Origin: Streptomyces sp. NBC_01754 | GTDB taxonomy: Bacteria; Actinomycetota; Actinomycetes; Streptomycetales; Streptomycetaceae | Length of the DNA: 64,000 nucleotides | Direction of reading: 5' to 3' | NCBI RefSeq assembly: GCF_035918015.1 | Contig: NZ_CP109132.1 | Span: 5,332,001 to 5,396,000, forward strand | Part shown: one piece after another, positions 19,191 to 26,451 of the stretch | Layout: each line of letters starts with the position of its first letter | Position numbering within the stretch: position 1 is the stretch's first letter | Notes under the pieces: model-generated | The model's database searches: none | What the model was told of the DNA's origin: nothing | The model's input: the letters and a program-made list of their open reading frames with translations, nothing else | Translations under genes and position numbers: made by a program

Positions 19191-19612
19191 GGAACACGGC
19201 GGAGGACGGTCCCAAGCGCCCTGTACGCGCCACGCTGGTGAAGGTGCTGCTGCACCGGCGCACGGACCGTGGCATGACCCTGCTGGAGTGGGCGAGCCGT
19301 TGTGTGCGGCGGGGCGAGGTGCACGAGCTGGTGGTGACCGACCAGTGGGACCCGCGCCCGGGCGCCCGGATCGACCGGGTCGGCTTCCTCGGATTCGCGG
19401 AGATGGAGTGCGGCGGGGTGGTGGACCGGGGGGACGTCATGACCATCGGCGGGGTCGAGTGCGGGACGGTGCTCGGCTTCGACGGCTGCCATCTGCCGAA
19501 CCACTACAACATCCTGGTGCGTGCTCCCCGGTTGCTGACCGGGGGGTCGCTGGGACTGCGGCCGGAGCTGCCGGTGGTCCTGCGCCAGGGCGCGGCGGAG
19601 GAGCCCGGCTGA
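19187..19612 (+). CDS. Small conserved-looking protein of unknown function
   Basis: A 141-residue soluble protein that I do not recognise. It has no signal peptide or membrane segment. Notable features are a glycine/cysteine-rich stretch (MECGGVVDRGDVMTIGGVECG), then GFDGCHLPNHYNILV, giving conserved-looking Cys, His and Asn residues that could bind metal or form a small beta-barrel. ATG 19187 overlaps the stop of the second Gfo/Idh gene, so it belongs to the rightward string and is its last member. A strong hairpin follows. Confidence 0.7.
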   Translation: MRNTAEDGPKRPVRATLVKVLLHRRTDRGMTLLEWASRCVRRGEVHELVVTDQWDPRPGARIDRVGFLGFAEMECGGVVDRGDVMTIGGVECGTVLGFDGCHLPNHYNILVRAPRLLTGGSLGLRPELPVVLRQGAAEEPG

Positions 19613-19632
19613 GCAGCGTGGACCGTACGCGG

Positions 19633-19668
19633 GCCGGGGCCGGTGGTCGCTCGACCACCGGCCCCGGC
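19633..19668. terminator. Bidirectional hairpin between the biosynthetic string and the EF-hand gene
   Basis: A perfect 17-bp inverted repeat with a 2-base apex, centred between convergent stops at 19612 and 19684. No U tract is present on either side. Confidence 0.75.
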
Positions 19669-19683
19669 TGTGCGGGGGTGGGC

Positions 19684-20214
19684 TCAGCCCAGCAGCTCGA
19701 TGTCGAGACGGCCGTAGTGGTACTCGCGCACCACACGCAGCAGCTCGTCCTCGCTCAGCACGCCGTCACCGTTGGTGTCGACCTTGCGCAGGACCTCGCC
19801 GGCCTGGCCCGCCGGCAGACCGATGGCGACGAGCCACGCCTCGAACTCGTTGCTGTCGAGCACGCCGTCACCGTTGGTGTCCGAGAGGTCCACCAGGGAC
19901 TTGACGACCGGGCCGAGGGCGCGGTTGAAGGCGGCCTCGCCCTCGCTGAACAGCAGCTGCTCGGTCGCGCGCAGGAAGTTGTCCTCGGTGATCCCGGCCT
20001 GGGCCGAACCGGACTGCTCGGCGAGGTGGGCGTAGAGGGCCTCGAAGGCGTCGCGCAGCCCCTGCACCTCGGGGGCGTCCTCCGGCTTGCCGAAGCCCTG
20101 CGCGATACGGGCGGCCTCCTGCCGGAAGTCCTCGAGCTCCAGCAGGCCGTTGCCGTCGACGTCCCAGCGGGCGAAACGCTTGCGCAGGCGCTCGTTGGCC
20201 AGGGCAGTGCTCAT
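19684..20214 (-). CDS. EF-hand calcium-binding protein (calerythrin/sarcoplasmic type)
   Basis: A 176-residue cytoplasmic protein with three clear EF-hand loops: DVDGNGLLELED near the start, and DTNGDGVLDSNE and DTNGDGVLSEDE near the end. A degenerate second hand lies around AGITEDNF. The four-hand layout is that of calerythrin-like calcium buffers or sensors known from actinomycetes. ATG 20214 has AAGGAG eight bases upstream, which is preferred over longer frames. It has its own upstream gap of 190 bp, so it is probably monocistronic. Any link to the biosynthetic locus is positional only. Confidence 0.88.
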   Translation of the reverse strand: MSTALANERLRKRFARWDVDGNGLLELEDFRQEAARIAQGFGKPEDAPEVQGLRDAFEALYAHLAEQSGSAQAGITEDNFLRATEQLLFSEGEAAFNRALGPVVKSLVDLSDTNGDGVLDSNEFEAWLVAIGLPAGQAGEVLRKVDTNGDGVLSEDELLRVVREYHYGRLDIELLG

Positions 20215-20403
20215 GGATGTGCTCCTTCTTCTGTGTGGGTGTGGGGAAAGCGGTGCGATGGCGCACCAGACCCCGTGACTCGGGCAGGAGCGGAGCCACG
20301 GGGCCGCACGCACCGTGGAGGCGCGCGAGCCGGGAGAGGCCGCCGCGCGGGCGGGGCCTGGGAGTGGGGCCGGGGGTACAGGACCGGGGTAGGGGCCCGC
20401 AGG

Positions 20404-21765
20404 TCAGAGCGGGGTGACGTACCGGCCGGTGACGACCGTGCCCCGGGTGTCGAGCAGGGGCCGGCCGCGGCGCCCGAGTGCTCCGAGGTCGTAACAGGAG
20501 TGGAGCTGGAGGAGGACGACGAGGTCGGCCGTGTCCAGCGCCGCGTCCAGGTCGGTGGCCCGGGGCAGCGTCGTACCGCCCACGCGGAAGTGCTCCACGT
20601 ACGGGTCGTGGTAGGTGACCTGGGCGCCGGACTCGGCCAGCACCGCCGCGACGGCCCGTGCCGGGGTCTCGCGGATGTCGGCCACATCGGGTTTGTAGGT
20701 GACGCCCAGGAGCAGCACCCGGGCGCCGTCGGGTTTGATCCCGTGATCGTCCAGGACTCCGAGGGCCCGCTGGGCGACGTGCCCGGGCATGGAGTCGAGC
20801 ACCTGGCGGGCGGCGTCGAGCAACCGGAAGGAGTAGCCCTGGCGTTCCGCCTCGGCGGCGAGGTAGCGGGGATCGACCGGAATGCAGTGCCCGCCCACCC
20901 CGGGGCCGGGAGCGAAGCGGCCGAACCCGAAGGGCTTCGTCCCGGCACAGTGCAGGACGTCCCATACGTCGATACCGCTCTGCCGGCAGTAGAGGGCCAC
21001 CTCGTCGACGAGGGCGATGTTGACGTACCGGTAGGTGTTCTCCAGGAGTTTGGCCATCTCCGCCTCGCGGGTGCCTTTCGCGAGGACGATATCCCGGACG
21101 AAATGGGAATAGAAGGCGACAGTGCGCCTCGCGCAGTCGGTCGTGTATCCGCTGACGATTTTAGGAGTGTTCTCCACCCCCCATTCGCTGTTTCCGGGAT
21201 CGATGCGCTGCGGTGAATAGGCGAGATGGAAATCCCGCCCGGCGACGAGCCCGCTGCCCTTCTCCAGGAGCGGTTTCACGAGTTGTTCGGTGGTGCCCGG
21301 ATAGCTGGTCGACTCCAGCACCACGAGGGTGCCGGGCGTGAGCCGTCGGGCCACTTCCCCGGTGGCGGCCTCGACCTGCGCGAGGTCGGGCCCGCCGTCG
21401 GCGACCAGCCCGGTGGGCACGCAGACGACCACGGTACGGGCGTGGCGCACGACCTCCGGGTCGGTGCCCGCCCGGAAGTCCTGGGCGAGCATCGCCACGA
21501 CGTCCGCGTCGGTCACCCCGCCCACGTGCGACCGCCCCGAGCCGAGTCCGGAGGCGACCCGGGCGCTCACGTCGAGCCCCCGCACCCGCAGTCCCGCGGC
21601 ACAGGCGCTGCGCGCGAGCGGCAGCCCGACGTGGCCGAGCCCGACCACCACCAGGTCGGCGGTCTCGGACGCCGTGGGCGCCGAAACCTGCCGGGGCACG
21701 TGCACGGACGCCGGCTCGGACGTCGCCTCGGACGACGCGGTCCCCCGCTGCGTCGACTCGGCCAT
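20404..21765 (-). CDS. Nucleotide-sugar dehydrogenase (UDP-HexNAc/GDP-mannose 6-dehydrogenase family)
   Basis: A 453-residue NAD-dependent enzyme that oxidises the C6 hydroxyl of an NDP-sugar twice to a uronate. It has an N-terminal NAD loop (LVVVGLGHVGLPLA), the central TYRYVNIALVDEV helix and the catalytic cysteine, Cys294, in GGHCIPVDPRYLA. The C-terminal domain starts near LLLGVTYKPDVADIRETPA. Sequence style is closer to WbpA/WecC (UDP-N-acetyl sugars) than to UDP-glucose dehydrogenase, a judgement from motifs only. About 35 low-complexity residues precede the fold. The ATG shares one base with the upstream gene's stop. Confidence 0.85.
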   Translation of the reverse strand: MAESTQRGTASSEATSEPASVHVPRQVSAPTASETADLVVVGLGHVGLPLARSACAAGLRVRGLDVSARVASGLGSGRSHVGGVTDADVVAMLAQDFRAGTDPEVVRHARTVVVCVPTGLVADGGPDLAQVEAATGEVARRLTPGTLVVLESTSYPGTTEQLVKPLLEKGSGLVAGRDFHLAYSPQRIDPGNSEWGVENTPKIVSGYTTDCARRTVAFYSHFVRDIVLAKGTREAEMAKLLENTYRYVNIALVDEVALYCRQSGIDVWDVLHCAGTKPFGFGRFAPGPGVGGHCIPVDPRYLAAEAERQGYSFRLLDAARQVLDSMPGHVAQRALGVLDDHGIKPDGARVLLLGVTYKPDVADIRETPARAVAAVLAESGAQVTYHDPYVEHFRVGGTTLPRATDLDAALDTADLVVLLQLHSCYDLGALGRRGRPLLDTRGTVVTGRYVTPL

Positions 21766-22073
21766 CAGCCGGAGAAGCTGCCGCTGCCGGGGACGACGTG
21801 GGCCCCGTGCCCCGGCTGGACGGTCAGCCCGGGGGTGAGGCAGAACGGGTCCCCGTACACCGTCACCGGCCGGTCGCTCCGGTTGACGAGCACGTGGGCG
21901 TCGGCCGGGAGCTTGTGGCAGCCCCGGGGACGCTCGTACGTGGTCAACGGCGCCACCTCGGTACGGAAGACGACCACCTCACCCGTGTCCGCCGGGGCGG
22001 CCGAAGCCGCGGGCGTGAACGCGGTGAACAGTCCCGCAGCGGCGAGTACGGCTGCGGCCCCGAAGCGGTGCAA
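21765..22073 (-). CDS. Small secreted protein of unknown function
   Basis: 102 residues with a signal peptide (MHRFGAAAVLAAAGLFTAF, cleavage probably after PAASA) and a mature part of about 78 residues holding two cysteines (RPRGCHKL and DPFCLTP) that could form one disulfide. The only usable start in frame is TTG at 22073; an in-frame TGA lies two codons upstream. A GGAAAAGAG-like site precedes it. It reads into the nucleotide-sugar dehydrogenase gene with a one-base overlap, forming a two-gene unit. No family is recognised. Confidence 0.6.
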   Translation of the reverse strand: MHRFGAAAVLAAAGLFTAFTPAASAAPADTGEVVVFRTEVAPLTTYERPRGCHKLPADAHVLVNRSDRPVTVYGDPFCLTPGLTVQPGHGAHVVPGSGSFSG

Positions 22074-22375
22074 TGTTCAACTCTTTTCCGTGACACATGC
22101 ATCTGAAGAAACGATGCACATGAAGAACGCATGGACAGTGAACATTCTGTGGTCTGTGGAAGGGGCGGAAGGCCATAGATCGGAATATGCACCTGTACGA
22201 GTGACGGAATTCGATAGAAAGAGCGAAAGGGGGTGTGCGAGGTCCGCCGGCCGGGGTCGCGGAGCCGACCGGAACCGTACGACGCCGGCGGCGCGCGGGC
22301 CGGCACGCCCGTGCATACCGCCCCCTCTGCGGTACGCGCGGGTATGCCGGACCGGTGCGCCAGGCGGGCCACCGC
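22074..22375. promoter_or_regulatory. Upstream region of the secreted-protein/dehydrogenase unit
   Basis: 302 bp without a gene. The portion 22080-22230 is noticeably AT-richer than its surroundings and probably carries the leftward promoter. No palindrome stands out. The remainder lies downstream of the truncated GH16 gene. Confidence 0.35.
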
Positions 22376-23686
22376 TCAGCCGAACGGGATGTGGACGACC
22401 GACTGGTTGCCGACCCCCACCGTGCCGGGGCCGTCGCCGATGGCGTTCCAGATCTCGACCCTGACCGTGCCGTTGACGAGGTCGCCGTGGGTGCCGGTGG
22501 ACGACTTCAGTCCCCTCGCCCGGGTGTGGTGCCCGTAGCCGGGGACCGGATCGGTGGCGAAGTACTGGTACGTCTCCGTGCGCTCCCAGGACCCGTCCCC
22601 CGTACGGTCGTAACTCACCTTCACCTGCTGCCCGTCGGCGACCGCGGTCCCCGAGTCCACGAACAGGCCGAACTGGGTGGAACCGCCGTCGTACGCTCCG
22701 CTGACGCCCGTCGCCGTGAACGTCTGCGGGCTGTGCGGGGTGCCGTCGTGATTCGCCCCGCCCGCCGAGGCGACCGTCGCCGAGGAGGCCGTGGACTGCG
22801 CCGTGCCCAGACCGTCGCCACCGCGCAGGGCGAGCGAGGCGGAGCCGGACGGAGGGTCGGTGGGCGGGTCGGTCGGCGGATCGGTGGTCCCGCCTCCGCC
22901 ACGGGTCCAGACGCCCACGTAGTCCACGAGCATGGGACGGCCGGGCACGGTCCCGGCGGTCGGGGTCGAGCCGCCCAGCGGGTTCGGGAACGCCCCGCCG
23001 ATCGCCAGGTTCAGCAGCAGGAAGTGTCCGGCGTGGTCCGCCATGTCCGTCCAGGTCGCCGCGCCCATCCGGCTCTCGGTGACACTGTGGAAGAGCTGGC
23101 CGTCCACGTACCGGCGCAGGGCCTGCGGGGCGACGGAGCGGTCCCACTCGAAGCCGTAGGTGGGGAACGCGGACCGGCAGCCGGCTCCCGGGCAGGCGCG
23201 GCTGTCGCCCAGGCCGGTGGTCTCGTCGCAGGGGCCGCCGGGGTTGACCTCGCAATGGAGCACGCCCCGGACGGAGTTGATCCCGTTGACGTTCTCCATG
23301 ATGTCGAACTCGCCGATGCACGGCCAGTTCCAGTAGTTCCTCCGGTTCGGGGAGCCGAGCGCCCAGAACGCGGGCCAGTAGCCGAGGGCGGCGTCACCCG
23401 TGACGTTCGGCATCCGGACGCGGCCCTCGATGCGCAGGGTGCCGCCGGCCGGCGCCTTGAAGTCGGCCCGCCTGGTCTCGATCCGGCCGGAGGTCCAGTT
23501 GCCCGCGCCGTCGCGGAGCGGGGTGATGCGGAGGTTGCCGTTGCCGTCGAGGCTGAAGTTGTCGGGGCTCGCGGTGTAGTTCTGGATCTCGCCGGTGCCC
23601 CGGTCGCCGGGACCGCCGGGGTAGCCGTGGCCGGTGTCGATCTGCCGGTTCGCCGAGGACGGCAGGCTGCCGTCCGCCGCGAGCCG
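22376..23686 (-). pseudogene. GH16 endo-beta-1,3-glucanase, 5' end lost
   Basis: Glycoside hydrolase family 16, laminarinase type. The catalytic motif GEFDIMEN, with both acidic residues, is intact, as is the upstream fold segment (EIQNYTASPDNFSLDG, LRITPLRDG). A proline/threonine linker (PTDPPTDPPT) leads to a C-terminal carbohydrate-binding-like domain ending HIPFG. The frame is open only back to a TAG at 23687-23689, just inside the mature domain. No signal peptide, start or promoter remains, so secretion and function are presumably lost. A W-to-R-like change (SANRQIDTG; the family usually has SANWQ) also suggests decay. It abuts a thioredoxin fragment. Confidence 0.8.
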
Positions 23687-23813
23687 CTACGCGGTGCTGT
23701 CGATGCCGACGCTCATGGTGTTCCGGGACGGTGAACCGGTGAAGTCGATGGTGGGCACCCGCCCGAAGCGCCGACTGCTCCGGGAGCTGGACGAGGCGCT
23801 GGGGGAGCCGCCG
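23676..23813 (+). pseudogene. Thioredoxin 3' remnant
   Basis: About 45 codons match the C-terminal half of a thioredoxin: ASRYAVLSMPTLMVFRDGEP with the cis-proline (SMPT), then RPKRRLLRELDEAL. The N-terminal half with the CGPC active site is absent. In its place, immediately to the left, is the truncated GH16 gene on the other strand. The frame then runs on into meaningless sequence to 23960. Confidence 0.7.
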
Positions 23814-23944
23814 GTCCAGAGTCTGCCGCGAGTCCGAGGAACAGACGCGCTCGACGCGCAACGCGCCGCAGGCGCAACTCGCCGCGCCGACCGGTCCGGT
23901 CCGCCCGCGCCAGTGCCTTCGCCCCGGGCCGGCCAGGCCGACCG

Positions 23945-23989
23945 TGTCAGGGTGCCTTGACAACCGTGTGCTGTCAGGGCAGCCTGACA
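23945..23989. promoter_or_regulatory. Twin 18-bp palindromes over the HTH/Clp-R operon promoter
   Basis: Two related inverted repeats: TGTCAGGGTGCCTTGACA (23945-23962, one imperfect position) and TGTCAGGGCAGCCTGACA (23972-23989, perfect 7-bp arms). Their starts are 27 bp apart. The first contains TTGACA, a consensus -35 element, and the second ends three bases before the ATG at 23993. Placement suggests repression or autoregulation by the HTH protein encoded just downstream. Confidence 0.7.
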
Positions 23990-23992
23990 TGT

Positions 23993-24235
23993 ATGGGAGC
24001 TGAGGACACACCGGCCTCGCTGGCCGGACAAGTCACCAACAAGGATCCCGCTGTGGGTCTCCAGGCCGTCGTCGCACTGCGGCGTCTCCTGGAAGAGCTG
24101 GAGCGGGTGCACGTGGACAACGCCCGTGACCAGGGCTGGTCGTGGCAGGGCATCGCCACGTCACTGGACGTCAGCAGGCAGTCGGTGCACGAGAAACACG
24201 CGAGCAGGCGCAAAGCCACGGGCAAGGAGGAGTAA
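23993..24235 (+). CDS. Small helix-turn-helix protein
   Basis: An 80-residue protein with a C-terminal helix-turn-helix, WSWQGIATSLDVSRQSVHEK, followed by a basic tail (ASRRKATGKEE). The N-terminal half is a helical segment rich in Leu/Glu that may dimerise. It precedes a Clp-R-domain gene by two bases, a pairing common in actinomycetes, and likely regulates that operon through the twin palindromes overlapping its promoter. There is no ribosome site before ATG 23993, and TTGACA lies about 30 bases upstream, so a leaderless or near-leaderless transcript is possible. Confidence 0.75.
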   Translation: MGAEDTPASLAGQVTNKDPAVGLQAVVALRRLLEELERVHVDNARDQGWSWQGIATSLDVSRQSVHEKHASRRKATGKEE

Positions 24236-24237
24236 AG

Positions 24238-24783
24238 GTGTTCGAGTTCTTCACCGACCGCGCGCGGCACGCCGTGGTGCTGTCCCAGGACGAGGCGATC
24301 GCCCTGGGGCACGACTTCATCGGCACGGAGCACATCCTGCTCGGTCTGGTCGGCACCGACCGGAGCACGGCGGGGGACGTGCTGCGCGAGCAGGGCGTCG
24401 AACTGACGCGGGCCAGGGAGGAGTCCGTACGGATCCTGGAGGCCGCCGGAATCGTCGGCACGGGCGGCCGGACCGCGAAGGACGCCCTGTCGTCCATCGG
24501 GATCGATGTCGAGGAGATCCAGCGCCGGGCCGACGACACCTTCGGCCCCGGTGCCTTCCAGTACCCGAGGCCCGCCTACACCCCGGACGCCAAGAAGGCC
24601 CTCGAACACACCCTGAGCGAGGCCCAGGCACTGGGCCACGAGAGCTTCGGCACGGAACACATCCTGCTCGGCCTGCTGGCGGCGGGAGAGGGCCGGGGGC
24701 TCGACGTACTGGCTGCCCTGGGGGTGGACCGTGCCGGTCTGCGTGAGGCGGTACTCGCCCGGTTGGCGGGGGAGGCCTCGTAG
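24238..24783 (+). CDS. Clp N-terminal (R) domain protein, double repeat without ATPase
   Basis: A 181-residue protein made of two Clp R repeats, each carrying the GTEHILLGL motif (near 30 and 140), as at the N-terminus of ClpA/ClpC. There is no AAA+ module and no Walker motif. Such stand-alone proteins may act as substrate adaptors or decoys for ClpC (inference). GTG 24238 has an excellent GGAGGAG site that overlaps the end of the HTH gene, so the two are coupled. A strong hairpin follows 25 bases after the stop. Confidence 0.85.
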   Translation: MFEFFTDRARHAVVLSQDEAIALGHDFIGTEHILLGLVGTDRSTAGDVLREQGVELTRAREESVRILEAAGIVGTGGRTAKDALSSIGIDVEEIQRRADDTFGPGAFQYPRPAYTPDAKKALEHTLSEAQALGHESFGTEHILLGLLAAGEGRGLDVLAALGVDRAGLREAVLARLAGEAS

Positions 24784-24808
24784 CGACGCGAGTCAGGACG
24801 CACGGACA

Positions 24809-24834
24809 CCCGCCCGGCCTCCCGGCCGGGCGGG
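24809..24834 (+). terminator. Hairpin after the HTH/Clp-R operon
   Basis: An 11-bp perfect GC stem (CCCGCCCGGCC and its complement) with a 4-base loop, 25 bases after the Clp-R stop. The following 200 bp to 25041 show GC-rich sequence without a gene. Confidence 0.65.
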
Positions 24835-25041
24835 CACACCGGCACACCCTCGCGCACGGCTCCGCCGGACGGCCACCGGCCCGGCTCCCGGGTCCTGCCG
24901 GCGGCCGCCCGCGCCGGACGCACCCGCCGTGCCAGGGGCGGGTGCGCGCGGCCACGGTCCCGGGCACGGAGCCCGCAGGGAGCTACGGCCCCGGCGCGGC
25001 GCTTCGGCCCCCGGCACGGAGCCCGCACGGACGCCCGCCGT

Positions 25042-25357
25042 TCAGCCGAGGTCGTAGTCGAACCAGACGCGGTGTGTGCCGTCGGCGTCGACCGCCATGC
25101 CTCCGCCACCGGAGATTCCCGCTGGCGCACCGGTGCCGCTCGTGGGCACGATCGTGAAGAACTCGCGGTGCGGTCGCTACCGGACGCGGTGGCCGAATGC
25201 ACGAAGTCGTACGCCCCTCCAGGCCGTTCAGCGACCCCTCGAAGTGATTCTCCATCGTTGCTGCACCCATGGGCAGCGCGGTGGAGACGGCCGGTTCGGG
25301 CTTCAGCTCGGTCGGGACGAATGCTTGGACGGTGAACGTTCGGCAACTCCCATGCAC
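25042..25357 (-). pseudogene. DUF3224-family gene, frameshifted and internally deleted
   Basis: Pieces of a DUF3224 beta-barrel protein in three frames. First comes FTVQAFVPTELKPEPAVSTA through ATMENHFEGSLNGLEG, then YDFVHSATASGSDRTA, then EFFTIVPTSGTGAPAG ending DGTHRVWFDYDLG and TGA. The join at FEG/SLNG lacks the 30-40 residues normally between two FEG-like stretches, suggesting deletion between short direct repeats. The family identity is from memory of its consensus. A possible original start is GTG 25357. Confidence 0.65.
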
Positions 25358-25369
25358 CGACCGTACTGA

Positions 25370-26401
25370 GAGGGTCTGGCAACCGGCGGCCGAAGGAAGC
25401 GGCGACCCGTACGCCGAGGGGCCGAGGTCACGACACAGTGGGACGACGGGGCGTACACGGGCCCTGGGCGAGGGCGGACCCCCTCCTCCTCCAGCTCGAT
25501 GCCGACCATGGTGTTCTCCATGCTTGCGGCCCTCGATGTCGAACCCGGTAACCGGGTGTTGGAGAGCGGTACGGGAACCGGCTGGAACGCGGCCCTGCTC
25601 TGCCATCGACTCGGGGACCTGAACGTCGTCTCCGTCGAAGTGGACGAGCAGGTTGCGGCCGAGGCCCGCACCAGGCTGCTGGCGGCGGGGTATCACCCGG
25701 AACTCGTGGTCGGTGACGGCACACGCGGCTACGGTGAGGGCGCGCCGTACGACCGGGTCCTCGCCACCTGTTCGGTCGGGAACATTCCCGGGCAGTGGGT
25801 CGGCCAGGCGAAGCCGGGAGCCGTACTCGTCGCGCCGTGGGGGCCGGTGTACGGCGGTGAGGCGGTGGCCAGGCTCACCGTCACGCGAACCGGCATGCTG
25901 AACGGCCGGTTCGTGGGCTCGTCGGCGTTCATGCGACTCCGTGAGCAGAGGCGGACACTGCCGCCGACAAACGCGTTTCTTGACTCGCGTGCGTGGCCGG
26001 CCGGAGGGGCGGAGTCCGCGACGGGCCTGTGCCCTGACGACGTCGGCGACTGGATCCACATGTTCGCCATCGGGGTGCAGGTCCCGGATCTGTTCTGCCG
26101 GGTGTCGGACGTCCGGCGGGACTCGTACCGCCTGTGGCTGTTCGACACGGGCGGGACGAGCTGGGCGTCGGCCGACTACGTCAAGGGGGCGGGCTCCTTC
26201 CGCGTCGTGCAGTCAGGGCGTCGTCGGCTGTGGCATGAACTGGAGTCCGCGTGGTGTTGGTGGGACGGACAGGGGCGTCCCGGCTTCGACCGCTTCGGTC
26301 TCACGGTGGACCACCGGGGCCATGTGGTGTGGCTGGACGAGCCGTCCGCCCCTGTACCCCGGCGGGGCCGTGATCCGCGTGCGAGGGGGGACTCCGTGTG
26401 A
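25370..26401 (+). pseudogene. Protein-L-isoaspartate-methyltransferase-like gene, N-terminus missing
   Basis: The frame is open from 25370 (TGA at 25367-25369) and first offers a start at ATG 25499, giving 300 residues. The preceding open codons still encode family sequence (VTTQWDDGAYTGPGRGRTPSS), so translation from 25499 would omit real protein. The SAM loop reads VLESGTGTGWNAALL, where Ile is usual before GTGTG. VVGDGTRGY and VLVAPWGP motifs follow. Relatives include repair enzymes and methyltransferases attached to graspetide clusters. No ATP-grasp gene or precursor peptide is nearby. The N-terminal region of roughly 80-100 residues has been replaced by unrelated sequence. Confidence 0.65.
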
Positions 26402-26451
26402 GGCGCACCCGCCTCCCGGCCTGCCTCAGCAAGCGGGGGGCACAGGGCGGG

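Noticed and set aside
24576..25382. A 268-codon leftward frame over the Clp-R gene end and DUF3224 debris
   Set aside because: It only contains one frame of the broken DUF3224 gene joined to the antisense of the Clp-R gene.
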